Shown here in pieces: positions 16,977 through 28,336 of a DNA stretch of 47,718 nt. Every line of letters starts with the position of its first letter. Position 1 is the first letter of the stretch. The stretch is from assembly GCA_031397815.1 (NCBI GenBank), contig JANNMJ010000221.1, positions 1 through 47,718 on the forward strand, written 5' to 3'. The DNA is from JANNMJ01 sp031397815 (lineage in GTDB: Bacteria > Bacteroidota > Bacteroidia > Cytophagales > Hymenobacteraceae). The position numbers and the translations under genes were made by a program. Below the pieces are notes generated by a model. The model was given only the letters and a program-made list of their open reading frames with translations, ran no database searches and had not been told where the DNA came from.

Positions 16977-19900
16977 ACAGATAACCGGCCCAGTAGGTAT
17001 CGGTGCGGATGATTTTGCCTTGGGCATCGTGCGTGATGAGAGGACCGGCCAGCTCGCCGGCGCGGTAGGTTTTCGTTTGTTCAAGCGTGCCATCAGGGCG
17101 GTAATACCGGCAGGCGCCGTCGCGTTCGCCGCAGGAGTAGTTTTCTTCTTCCAGAAGCTTTCCGGACGGATAATAGGTCTGCAAAACGCCTTGCAGCTCG
17201 TCGTTCACGAAGCGGCAGCGCCGGTAGATCTGGCCGGTGCTGTAGTAATACAAGCGCTCGCCTTCGAGGTTTCCGTTGCGCCACGTCTCGGTTATCGCCG
17301 GTTTCCCGTTGGGGAATTTGACCGTGACGATGCCGCCCGTGGGTGGCACGGCGGTTAGCTCGCCGGTGGGCTTGTTGTCGGCACCCGCCCCGCGGTAGCC
17401 AACGAAATCGCCGTGCGCGTATTGCTTCTCCACGAGCAGCTCGCCGTCGGGGTTGTAGTAGCGGACGGGGCCGTTACGCTCCCCCGCCACCAGTGTTTCC
17501 TCGACGGCGGGCTTGCCGTTTTGGTGCTGCGTCAGGCGGCTGCCTTCCAGCGCGCCGTTTTGGTAGAGGCTGCGCATTTCGAGGGCGCCATCGGGGAAGA
17601 ACGTTTGCCACTCGCCGGTCAGCTCCCCGGCGCGGTACTGCCCCTTGACGTAAAGCTTGCCGGTGATGGGGTCGAACTCCTGAAATGCGCCGTGGCGGCG
17701 CCCGCCGCTCGTCTCGAAGGTGCGGAGGGTTTTGCCGTTCGGCAGGAGCGCGGTGGTGGTGCCAGTGGCGTCGCCGCATTGCACGGGCACGCGTTCGCGC
17801 ACCTTGCCGTCGGGGTAAGTGAGGGTGTATTCGGTGGTGGTGGGAAGGAACTTGAGATGGTCGCGGACGGCACCGGTCGAGTCGTAGGCGGTCAGCTCTT
17901 CCTGCCACCCTTTGGAGTAGCGGCTCTCCTGCGCCAGCTTGCCGGAGGGCGCGAAATTCCGCACATAGCCGCTCAGCTCGCCCAGCACGTATTCCGTCTC
18001 CTCACTCGGCTGCCCATTGACGTAAAATGTCTGCCAGATGCCGTGCTGCTGCCCGCCTTGGTAATACCCGCGCTGCGCAAGCTGCCCGTTCGGGTGGAAG
18101 CGCTCGTACAGGCCGTCTGGGTCGCCGTGCTTGTAGGTCTGCCGAAGCTGCGGCTGGCCGGTCGGGTAATAGGTCTCGCTGACGCCGTCTTCGTACCCCG
18201 CCACGTACTGCTTCCGCGAAAACGGCTGCCCGGCGCGCGAAACGGCTTTCCACTCGCCTTCCATATTGCCGTCGCGGTACCCGCCTTCTGCGCGTGGGCT
18301 GCCGTCGAAATACCACGTCTTACCGGGCGTCTTGCCGCTTTTCTTCACTGTCAGCTCGTTCACCACCTTGCCGATAGCGGCGTGGTAGTGCGTCAGCTTC
18401 GCCACCCGCTCCTGCTGATACTCCAGCACCGTAAACAGGCGCCCTTCGAGGTCATAATCCTTGAAAGGGCCGTTCAGCTTGCCGTCCGGCCCGTAGGTTT
18501 TCTCGCTGCTGATCGGCCCCCACTTGTAGTACTGTTTCCAGAGACCGACGCGCTTGCCGTGGTCGTAGGTGCCGGTTTCGTCGGGCTTTCCGTTGGGGTG
18601 GAAGTCTTCGTACGGGCCGTTCAGCTCGCCTTTATCGTAAGTGCCCTTGCGCTCCAGCGTCTTATCAGCGTAGTAGACCATAAACGGCCCCTGCCGCTGG
18701 TCGTCGGCGTAGGTGTAGGTGTATTCGGGGGTGCCGTCGGGGTAGAAACCGGCTTCCGGTCCCACGCGCTTATCATCGACGAAGGTGGTCGTGCGACGGG
18801 TTTTGCCGCCGGGGTACACTTCCGTGGCAAGGCCGCTGAGCTTGCCTTTGACGTAGGTACGCGTCTCGCGCAGCACCCCGCAACGGGTGTAGAGGTGCGC
18901 GATGCCGTTCGGCTCGTCATCGGCATAAATGGCATCCACCGAGAGGGCGCCATTGTCGAAATATTCCTTGAAGACACCTACGCGCTTCCCCTTGACGTAA
19001 TTGGCCTCTTTGGCGCGCTGACCATTGTCGTAATAGGTCGTCCAGACGCCGGTTTTGGTATGTTCCGCGTCGTAAAGGCCGGTCAGCTGCAATGCGCCGT
19101 TATCGTTGATGACGCGCCACTCGCCGGTCGGCTGACCGTCGGCGGTTTCCATCCGCTCGCCTTCGCCGAGGGCGTCGACGAGGTCGTCGTTCCCGAACCA
19201 CGCCCGGACGCGGGTTTCCGGCGTCACTCCCACCACCACCTGCCGCTCGCGAAGCTCCAACAGCGCCGGACGCACCGCAGCGGCCATCTTCAGCGCCTTC
19301 GCCTTATTGCTCTGTACCCACTTGGCCGCCCTCTCATCGCGCGCCGACGACAGCGTGAGGTACGTGAACGCCGTGAGGTATTCCACGTCGGTGCGGAGCG
19401 CCTTCATCAGCGGCCCGTAGGCGCGGCCCCAGAAATCGGTAGGGTCAATATCAGCGGGGAATTTCTCGACCAAAAGCTGCGTCTGTCGCACCAGATTGGC
19501 GTCGAACTTCACCTTCGTCTTGTAATCTTTCCGAAGCGCCACCCGCGAGCTGATGAGCAAATCCAGCTCCTCGAACGGCGCATTATTGCTGACGGCGGCG
19601 ATGCGCTCCTTCGCCCAGACGTCGTTGGAGTTGGTCGCCAGATTCTCCAGCACCACCAGCGCATTGTTGCTGCGGGCGCTGCCGGGTTCGAGGGCGAGGA
19701 ACGTCAAAAGCCCCAGCATCGCGTGCGAGGGGTGATTTTGCTGCGTCTCCAGATACGCCAGCAGCAGGTGCGACCCCGCGTGCAGCGGTCGCAATTCCAC
19801 GGCCCGCTGGAAGCTTAGCAGGGCGGGCGCCATCTGTTTCTCCTCAAACTGCATCACGCCTTGGTTATACCAGAGCGTGGCGGCGTACGGGTAGCGGCGC

Positions 19901-20319
19901 AGGCCTTCGGTGTAAGCCGCCGTGGCTTTATCGATCTGCTTGAGCTGCTCGTGCGCCGCCGCCAGCGTGACGTACAAGTGCGGCGAATACGCATTCACGC
20001 TGAACGCCTTTTCGGCGGCGGCAATGGCGGCTTCGGGCTGTTTGGCAGCCTCATAGGAAAGCGCCAGCTCGGTGAGCGCCTGACCGTAAGTAGAATCGCC
20101 GGGGGTGATGGTTTGATACTGCGCGATGGCGGCGGCAAACTCCCCCTTATCGTGCGCATCCGACCCCGCCTTAATCGCCAGCGGCCCATTCACGGGCGCG
20201 GCCAGCGGCGGCGGCAGCTTCACGGCCGAAGCCGAATTACCGGATTGCGCCCAGCTCAAACCGGGCATCAGAAAGGCCATCACCAGCACCCGACCGGTGC
20301 GGCCAGCAAGCAAGCTCAT
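16963..20319 (-). CDS. Exported TPR and YwqK/MORN-type repeat protein
   Basis: 1118 aa from ATG 20319 (MSLLAGRTGRVLVMAF), signal peptide ending GLSWAQ. The longer frame to 20508 was rejected because the signal peptide would be internal. Residues ~45-240 are TPR helices (AAIAQYQTITPGD, AAIAAAEKAFSVN, PALLSFQRAVELRP). From ~400 to the end there are more than 20 units of the YwqK/MORN_2 type: G-x-W-x-x-Y-Y-x-N-G-Q, K-E-x-x-Y-x-x-G-K-x-x-G. This repeat is found in Bacillus YwqK, annotated as an antitoxin, and in many exported Bacteroidota proteins where it is more likely a beta-sheet scaffold. No toxin partner is visible. It is the first gene of a unit with the DUF3857 transglutaminase-fold protein, with which it overlaps by 14 bp. 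Confidence 0.88.
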   Translation of the reverse strand: MSLLAGRTGRVLVMAFLMPGLSWAQSGNSASAVKLPPPLAAPVNGPLAIKAGSDAHDKGEFAAAIAQYQTITPGDSTYGQALTELALSYEAAKQPEAAIAAAEKAFSVNAYSPHLYVTLAAAHEQLKQIDKATAAYTEGLRRYPYAATLWYNQGVMQFEEKQMAPALLSFQRAVELRPLHAGSHLLLAYLETQQNHPSHAMLGLLTFLALEPGSARSNNALVVLENLATNSNDVWAKERIAAVSNNAPFEELDLLISSRVALRKDYKTKVKFDANLVRQTQLLVEKFPADIDPTDFWGRAYGPLMKALRTDVEYLTAFTYLTLSSARDERAAKWVQSNKAKALKMAAAVRPALLELRERQVVVGVTPETRVRAWFGNDDLVDALGEGERMETADGQPTGEWRVINDNGALQLTGLYDAEHTKTGVWTTYYDNGQRAKEANYVKGKRVGVFKEYFDNGALSVDAIYADDEPNGIAHLYTRCGVLRETRTYVKGKLSGLATEVYPGGKTRRTTTFVDDKRVGPEAGFYPDGTPEYTYTYADDQRQGPFMVYYADKTLERKGTYDKGELNGPYEDFHPNGKPDETGTYDHGKRVGLWKQYYKWGPISSEKTYGPDGKLNGPFKDYDLEGRLFTVLEYQQERVAKLTHYHAAIGKVVNELTVKKSGKTPGKTWYFDGSPRAEGGYRDGNMEGEWKAVSRAGQPFSRKQYVAGYEDGVSETYYPTGQPQLRQTYKHGDPDGLYERFHPNGQLAQRGYYQGGQQHGIWQTFYVNGQPSEETEYVLGELSGYVRNFAPSGKLAQESRYSKGWQEELTAYDSTGAVRDHLKFLPTTTEYTLTYPDGKVRERVPVQCGDATGTTTALLPNGKTLRTFETSGGRRHGAFQEFDPITGKLYVKGQYRAGELTGEWQTFFPDGALEMRSLYQNGALEGSRLTQHQNGKPAVEETLVAGERNGPVRYYNPDGELLVEKQYAHGDFVGYRGAGADNKPTGELTAVPPTGGIVTVKFPNGKPAITETWRNGNLEGERLYYYSTGQIYRRCRFVNDELQGVLQTYYPSGKLLEEENYSCGERDGACRYYRPDGTLEQTKTYRAGELAGPLITHDAQGKIIRTDTYWAGYLYGSK

Positions 20320-20612
20320 CAGTGAATAGGAAAAAGTAGTGTGACGAAAAAGGTGGTCGCGACTGGCGGCAGGGCGTCTAGCAACTGTCAGGCGCCAAGC
20401 GTGAACCGTATCCGACCCAGACAAACTTACGGCCCCAACCGCGTGTATGGAAAGGTTTAAGAGACGAATCCGCCGACCCGGCACCGGACCGCCCGCAAAG
20501 GGCACCAAGCGCGCAGAATCGCTCCCGAAAACGACCGCCCTCGCCCTTCACGCCGCGCGGAGTTTTACCTTTACTACCCGCTTTCCCCCGTCACCAATCC
20601 GCCCGCTTCGCT
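20320..20612. other. Divergent intergenic region between the YwqK-repeat gene and hmgA
   Basis: 293 bp. Apart from the hmgA promoter candidate nothing distinct was found; in-frame extensions of both genes into it look non-coding. Confidence 0.4.
20566..20573 (+). promoter_or_regulatory. Candidate -7 promoter element of hmgA
   Basis: TACCTTTA is one base off the Bacteroidota -7 consensus TAnnTTTG. It lies 39 bp before the hmgA ATG. No clear -33 TTG was found. Confidence 0.45.
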
Positions 20613-21812
20613 ATGCCTTTTTACCATCGCCTCGGCCAGATTCCGCCCAAGCGCCACACCCAGTTCCGGCAGCCCGACGGCGCGCTCTATCACGAGGAGC
20701 TGGTCGGGACGCTCGGCTTTTCCGGGGTTTCGTCGCTGCTCTACCACCGCGAGCCGCCCACCAAAGTCAGCAGCCTCGGCAAGCCGACGCCTTACGGCCC
20801 GCAGAAAACCGATGTGCCGCTCCAGCCCGCCCACCTGCGCCCGTTCACCGGCGAAAGCACCGGCGACGATTACTTGGACGCCCGCCGCTGGGTGCTCCTC
20901 AACAACGATTGCCGCATCGCCATTTGCCTGCCGAAGCAGCGCAAGATGGATTATTACTACAAGAACGCCCTGCAAGACGAAGTGGTGTTCATCCACGACG
21001 GCGCCGGTACGCTCATCACGCCTTTGGGCACGATTGCCGTCCGGACGGGCGATTACGTCGTCATTCCGCGCACCATCGTCCACCGCTGGGAGTGGGCCGA
21101 CGGCCCCGTGCGCCTGCTCATCATCGAGAGCGCGCACCCCATCGAGACGCCCCGCCGCTACCGCAACCACTTCGGGCAGCTGCTGGAGCACTCGCCGTTT
21201 TGCGAGCGCGATTTCCGCGCGCCCGAAGCCCTGATTCAGGAAGACGAGCCGCGCGAATGGGTGATTAAGATTCAGAAGGAAGGCCACCTGCACCACTATC
21301 ACTACGATTTCTCGCCGCTGGATGTGGTCGGGTGGGACGGCTATTTCTTCCCCTACGCGTTCTCCATTCACGATTTTGAGCCGATTACGGGCCGCATTCA
21401 CCAGCCGCCGCCCGTCCACCAGACGTTCGAGACGGCGGGGTTCGTCATCTGCTCGTTCGTCCCGCGCCTCTTCGATTATCATCCCCTCTCCATCCCCGCG
21501 CCCTACAACCACTCCAACGTCGACTCCGACGAGGTGCTGTACTACGTCGAGGGCGATTTTATGTCGCGCAAGGGCATTTTCCGGTCGTCGTTCACCATCC
21601 ATCCGAGCGGCTTGCCGCACGGCCCGCACCCGGGCACCTACGAAGGCAGCATCGGCAAGAAAGAGACACTGGAGCTGGCGGTAATGGTCGACACCTTCAA
21701 GCCCCTGTACCTCACCGCCGCCGGGCTGGAGATGATGGACGAGAAGTACGTGCTGAGCTGGAACCCCGCTAAGATGCAGAATCCGCCGACAGCGGCGGAT
21801 ATGATGGATTAG
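20613..21812 (+). CDS. hmgA: Homogentisate 1,2-dioxygenase
   Basis: 399 aa from ATG 20613 (MPFYHRLGQIPPKRHTQFR). It opens the aromatic ring of homogentisate to maleylacetoacetate in tyrosine and phenylalanine breakdown, using non-heme Fe(II). The N-terminal pattern, the cupin core (VVFIHDGAGTLITPLGTIAV, GDYVVIPRTIVHRWEW) and the iron-site region (YNHSNVDSDEVLYYVEGDF with His300 and Glu307, then SGLPHGPHPG with His336) match the bacterial family. The length is shorter than the ~440 aa human enzyme but usual for Bacteroidota forms. It is predicted cytoplasmic. No hpd, maleylacetoacetate isomerase or fumarylacetoacetase gene is beside it, so the pathway must be completed elsewhere. Confidence 0.93.
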   Translation: MPFYHRLGQIPPKRHTQFRQPDGALYHEELVGTLGFSGVSSLLYHREPPTKVSSLGKPTPYGPQKTDVPLQPAHLRPFTGESTGDDYLDARRWVLLNNDCRIAICLPKQRKMDYYYKNALQDEVVFIHDGAGTLITPLGTIAVRTGDYVVIPRTIVHRWEWADGPVRLLIIESAHPIETPRRYRNHFGQLLEHSPFCERDFRAPEALIQEDEPREWVIKIQKEGHLHHYHYDFSPLDVVGWDGYFFPYAFSIHDFEPITGRIHQPPPVHQTFETAGFVICSFVPRLFDYHPLSIPAPYNHSNVDSDEVLYYVEGDFMSRKGIFRSSFTIHPSGLPHGPHPGTYEGSIGKKETLELAVMVDTFKPLYLTAAGLEMMDEKYVLSWNPAKMQNPPTAADMMD

Positions 21813-21851
21813 GGTTGGTTGTGTGCGCCGGGGTGCGGATGCCCCGGCGTG

Positions 21852-21997
21852 GCCCGGGGTAGTCGGCGCAAAGCGCCGCCAACCCCGGGCTGTGGAAAAG
21901 AACCCCGTTGGGGTTCCCGATGCCATGCGTAATGCGAACCCCAACGGGGTTCTTTTCCAAAGCCCGGGGTTGATTTTGCAGAAATCAACCCCGGGCT
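21852..21997. repeat. Triple-hairpin dispersed element, copy 3 (inverted)
   Basis: 146 bp in the opposite orientation to copy 2: its first hairpin (CCCGGGGTAGTCGGCGC/GCGCCGCCAACCCCGGGC) matches the last hairpin of copy 2, and its last (CCCGGGGTTGATTTTGC/GAAATCAACCCCGGGC) matches the first. It lies 40 bp after the hmgA stop codon and may also terminate that transcript. Confidence 0.9.
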
Positions 21998-22101
21998 TTT
22001 GCGTGGGCAACACCGCTCATCCTGAATCACGCGGGGCTCTGCCGTGTGGCCTATTCGCGGGTCTCTTGACCCGCATCCGAGACGGGCGCATTCCAACGTA
22101 C

Positions 22102-22172
22102 CCGGCACCGTCTCGGTGCCGGAGCTGCTGATTCCAATCCGCCCCCAACCACCGGCACCGGGACGGTGCCGG
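22102..22172. repeat. Two GGCACCG palindromes
   Basis: CCGGCACCGTCTCGGTGCCGG at 22102-22122 and CCGGCACCG/CGGTGCCGG at 22152-22172, about 50 bp apart. Same small palindrome family as at 12038 and 29031. Confidence 0.7.
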
Positions 22173-22199
22173 ATACAGCCCAACCGCCGGGATCCTTCG

Positions 22200-22690
22200 T
22201 CCCGCTCGACCCAAAAAAGCGCGCCACGAATGCTTCACTACCGTGAGCTTAATCAGGATTTTTCATCTTGTTTTTCACCCATTTCCGCACATCGCCAAAA
22301 TAATTCTTTGCCTTTCTAAAACCTTCTGCTTCAACGCGCCGTAAAATCTATCGTCGGGCGCAGCAAGCGCAAGTAGCGGCTCCTGACAAAACACTTCTCT
22401 ATCCTTCCTCCTTCCTGAGAACCTAAGCGACTTCGGTCGTTTCCTGTGAGAACAAGCTGAACTATTTTCTTTTCTGAGATTCGTCTGTTCTGCCCTTTCC
22501 CATCTTCCTGTTCGTTGAAAACAAGCTGCAACCTGCCCTTTCTGACTTGAAAGCAAGCTAATCGCATCCTCTGCTGCTTCCTGCCGAAAACAAGCTTTAT
22601 TCTGAGCTTTATTATCCGTTAGCTGTTCAGATTAACTGTTCGCCCACCCTCCTCTGGTCTTTTGACCATCTGAAAACAAACTGTTCAATC
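22200..22690 (+). other. Non-coding, pyrimidine-rich leader with a repeated GAAAACAAGCT motif
   Basis: About 490 bp with no convincing gene. The plus strand is rich in CTTCCT runs and holds five copies of GA[AG]A[AG]CAA[AG]CT at 22448, 22517, 22549, 22586 and 22672, most preceded by a CTTCCTG-like stretch. Spacing is irregular (69, 32, 37, 86 bp), so this is not a CRISPR. It may be a leader RNA for the small protein gene that follows. Confidence 0.5.
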
Positions 22691-22816
22691 ATGCCTGATT
22701 CTAAAAAATCGGCCACGCAGACGTCAAAAAAAGATCCTTGCTGGAAGGAATATCACCAGCTTGGCGTCAAAAAGAAGGACGGTAAAATCGTCCCGAATTG
22801 CGTGAAGAAAGACTAA
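22691..22816 (+). CDS. 41-aa protein with the DPCW...KKK.GK.VPNCV motif
   Basis: Small ORF from ATG 22691 to TAA 22816. After a Lys/Ser/Thr-rich start (MPDSKKSATQTSKK) it consists almost wholly of one motif: DPCWKEYHQLGVKKKDGK then IVPNCVKKD. From memory, a very similar motif (DPCWxxYxxxGxKKKxGKxVPNC) occurs at the ends of various bacterial and phage-encoded proteins; its function is not established, and the two Cys suggest metal binding or a disulfide. A strong terminator 39 bp downstream and a distinctive upstream leader support a real transcript. No neighbour suggests a role. Confidence 0.7.
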   Translation: MPDSKKSATQTSKKDPCWKEYHQLGVKKKDGKIVPNCVKKD

Positions 22817-22854
22817 TCGCTCCCGGCCTTCCCCGGGCCGTGCGAGCCTTGTGC

Positions 22855-22903
22855 AACACCCCGGTTATGCTCCTTCGTTGGGCATAATCGGGGTGTTTTT
22901 TTG
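22855..22903 (+). terminator. Intrinsic terminator after the 41-aa protein gene
   Basis: ACACCCCGGTTATGC pairs with GCATAATCGGGGTGT around a short loop, followed by a run of T (about 22895-22902). It is well placed to insulate the downstream riboswitch. Confidence 0.9.
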
Positions 22904-22916
22904 TGGCCTTCGGTAT

Positions 22917-22955
22917 CCTCACCCCCGGCCCCTCTCCAAAGGAGAGGGGAGCCTT
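22917..22955. repeat. CCCCTCTCC palindrome, copy A
   Basis: TCCTCACCCCCGGCCCCTCT followed by CCAAAGGAGAGGGG. It is the reverse orientation of the units at 28243-28278 and 46043-46080. The inner CCCCTCTCC/GGAGAGGGG forms a stem. This type of dispersed palindrome is common in many environmental bacteria. Confidence 0.8.
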
Positions 22956-23005
22956 GAGCTAATAGGAAGCAGGGCTTGAGCGCACACGTTCAGCGGCTCT
23001 GCCCT

Positions 23006-23013
23006 TACCTTTG
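23006..23013 (+). promoter_or_regulatory. -7 promoter element of the SAM riboswitch / metH transcript
   Basis: TACCTTTG is an exact fit to the Bacteroidota -7 consensus TAnnTTTG. Transcription starting about 7 nt later would begin at the first base of the riboswitch (23020), which supports both calls. Confidence 0.8.
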
Positions 23014-23019
23014 CCCCGG

Positions 23020-23134
23020 CACTTATCCAGAAGGACCGAGGGAACAGGCCCCGTGACGTCCTGGCAACCGGCTTAGAGTCGGTGCCAACTCCTGGTCGGG
23101 TACTTCCATTTCGGAAGACCGGCTAAGATGAGTG
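23020..23134 (+). promoter_or_regulatory. SAM-I (S-box) riboswitch aptamer
   Basis: It carries the conserved S-box core in order: ACTTATCCAGAAGG, GAGGGA, GGCCCCGTGACG, CCTGGCAACCGG, GGTGCCAACTCC, then a P4-type hairpin ACTTCC/GGAAG. The 5' strand CACTTATC (23020-23027) pairs with GATGAGTG (23127-23134) to close P1, with one wobble. It binds S-adenosylmethionine and should turn off the downstream metH when SAM is plentiful. The closing P1 strand contains an ATG (23128) in frame with metH, so that ATG is unlikely to be the translation start. Confidence 0.92.
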
Positions 23135-23201
23135 ACCGCAGCAGCGCGCAGGCGTTCGGCTTTCTGGCCGACGTCGGTTCCGCTTCTGGCGGCTCCTTCT
23201 G

Positions 23202-23240
23202 GAAAAAAGCCTTGAACTCGCTCCGTTCGCGCTTTTTTTC
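23202..23240 (+). terminator. Riboswitch expression platform: attenuator terminator before metH
   Basis: GAAAAAAGC (23202-23210) pairs with GCTTTTTTTC (23231-23240), with an inner GAAC/GTTC stem (23214-23217, 23225-23228), ending in seven T. It lies between the aptamer and the metH ATG at 23248, the classic place for SAM-dependent termination. The competing antiterminator pairing was not worked out. Confidence 0.7.
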
Positions 23241-23247
23241 ATTTGTG

Positions 23248-27012
<3,765 letters not shown>

Positions 27013-27054
27013 GAGTTATTTCCCCCACCTAATCTGAATCACAGAGAGTCATTT

Positions 27055-27226
27055 CCCACGAATTACACAGATTTTTCCACGAATTTCAATCCGTGAAAAT
27101 TCGTGCTTCAAATCTGTGTAATTCGTGGGAACTCCACCCAACCTGAACCATAGAGAACTATTTTCCACGGATTACACAGATTTCAATCCGTGAAAATTCG
27201 TGCTTCAAATCTGTGTAATTCGTGGG
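27055..27226. repeat. Two CACGAATTACACAGATTT inverted-repeat elements
   Basis: Copy one, 27055-27129: CCCACGAATTACACAGATTT at one end and its exact 20-bp complement at the other, with the inner pair CACGAATTT/AAATTCGTG. Copy two, 27165-27226, is a shorter version with one arm changed to CCACGGATTACACAG. The same element family occurs across many unrelated environmental bacterial genomes. It fills the metH-metF gap, so it could act as a stem in the shared transcript. Confidence 0.9.
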
Positions 27227-27247
27227 AACTCCACCCAACCAAACCCC

Positions 27248-28204
27248 GTGAAAATCACCGACCATCTGGCCCAATCCATAGGCCGCACGCTGTTTTCCTT
27301 CGAGATTCTGCCGCCGATGAAAGGCCAGACGATTCAGCACCTCTATCACACCATCGCGCCGCTGCTCGAATTCAAGCCGCCGTTCATCGACGTCACGTAC
27401 CACCGCGAGGAGGTCGTGTACCGCCCCCGGCCGGAAGGTGGGCTGGAGCGCCGCGCCATCTGGAAACGCCCCGGCACCGTCGCGATTTGCGCCGCCTTGC
27501 AGAATAAGTTCGCCATTGACACCGTCCCGCACCTCATCTGCGGCGGTTTTACGCGGGAGGAAACCGAAAACGCCCTCTTGGAGCTGCATTTTCTCGGTAT
27601 CGACAACGTGCTCTGCTTGCGCGGTGACGCTATCCGGTCGTTGGGGCAGTTTGCGCCGGAAGTGGGCGGCCATAACTACGCTTCGGAGCTGGTGACGCAA
27701 GTCGCGGCGCTCAATCGGGGCGAATATCTTGATGAGGAGCAGACGGCCGGTTTCGCCACTGATTTCTGCATCGGCGTCGCCGGTTACCCCGAAAAGCATT
27801 TCGAGTCGCCCAGCCCGAAGACCGATTTAGCGTGGCTCAAGCACAAGATTGACAACGGCGCCGAGTACATCGTCACCCAAATGTTCTTCGATAATGCGAA
27901 GTTTTTCGAGTTCGAGCGCCGCTGTCGGGCCGTCGGCATTACCGTCCCCATCATCCCCGGCCTCAAGCCCATCACAACCAAATCACAAGTCACCACGCTC
28001 CCCCGCTCCTTCTTCCTCGACCTCCCCGACGACCTCACCGACGCCGTCCTCGCCGCCCCCGACAACGCCGCCGTCCGCCAGATCGGCATCGAGTGGTGCA
28101 TCCAGCAGAGCCGCGAGCTGGTGGCGCACGGCGTCCCGTGCCTCCATTACTACTCCATGGGCAAGGCCGACGCCATCGGGCAAATCGCGCGAATGGTCTT
28201 TTGA
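27248..28204 (+). CDS. metF: 5,10-methylenetetrahydrofolate reductase
   Basis: 318 aa from GTG 27248 (MKITDHLAQSIGRTLFSFEILPP); the frame extends upstream only through the repeat element. The enzyme reduces 5,10-methylene-THF to 5-methyl-THF using FAD, with NAD(P)H as donor. Family signatures are present: FSFEILPPMKG with the catalytic Glu, FIDVTYHREE, PHLICGGFTREETENALLEL, LCLRGDAI, FCIGVAGYPEKHFESPS, the YIVTQMFFDN motif with the FAD-site Gln, and VPIIPGLKPI. The length is typical for bacterial MetF, without the eukaryotic regulatory domain. It follows metH by about 235 bp, filled by repeats, and forms a functional pair with it. No riboswitch of its own was seen. Confidence 0.95.
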   Translation: MKITDHLAQSIGRTLFSFEILPPMKGQTIQHLYHTIAPLLEFKPPFIDVTYHREEVVYRPRPEGGLERRAIWKRPGTVAICAALQNKFAIDTVPHLICGGFTREETENALLELHFLGIDNVLCLRGDAIRSLGQFAPEVGGHNYASELVTQVAALNRGEYLDEEQTAGFATDFCIGVAGYPEKHFESPSPKTDLAWLKHKIDNGAEYIVTQMFFDNAKFFEFERRCRAVGITVPIIPGLKPITTKSQVTTLPRSFFLDLPDDLTDAVLAAPDNAAVRQIGIEWCIQQSRELVAHGVPCLHYYSMGKADAIGQIARMVF

Positions 28205-28242
28205 TGTGAAGTCTCTCCAGCCACAATAGCCCTACTCTTTTG

Positions 28243-28278
28243 CTCCCCTCTCCTTGGGAGAGGGGCCGGGGGTGAGGA
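28243..28278. repeat. CCCCTCTCC palindrome, copy B
   Basis: CTCCCCTCTCCTTGGGAGAG followed by GGGCCGGGGGTGAGG, the same unit as at 46043-46080 and, inverted, 22917-22955. It lies between metF and the DUF2461 gene. Confidence 0.8.
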
Positions 28279-28336
28279 TTTACGGCCCCTCCGTAGCTTC
28301 GGTCACTCAATCCCTCCACCCCGCCCGCCCTCGTCC

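Noticed and set aside
17413..19818. 801-aa plus-strand ORF opposite the YwqK-repeat gene
   Set aside because: Shadow frame produced by the regular repeats on the other strand; no domain or start context.
16963..20319. Toxin-antitoxin system based on the YwqK repeat name
   Set aside because: No small toxin gene is adjacent, and the protein has a signal peptide and TPR head, unlike a cytoplasmic antitoxin.
22275..22556. 93-aa minus-strand ORF in the region before the 41-aa gene
   Set aside because: Lys/Arg/Ser-rich with no domain, and it runs against the repeated GAAAACAAGCT motifs; likely chance.
23128..23247. N-terminal extension of MetH from ATG 23128
   Set aside because: This ATG lies in the P1 stem of the SAM riboswitch and the extension spans the attenuator terminator.
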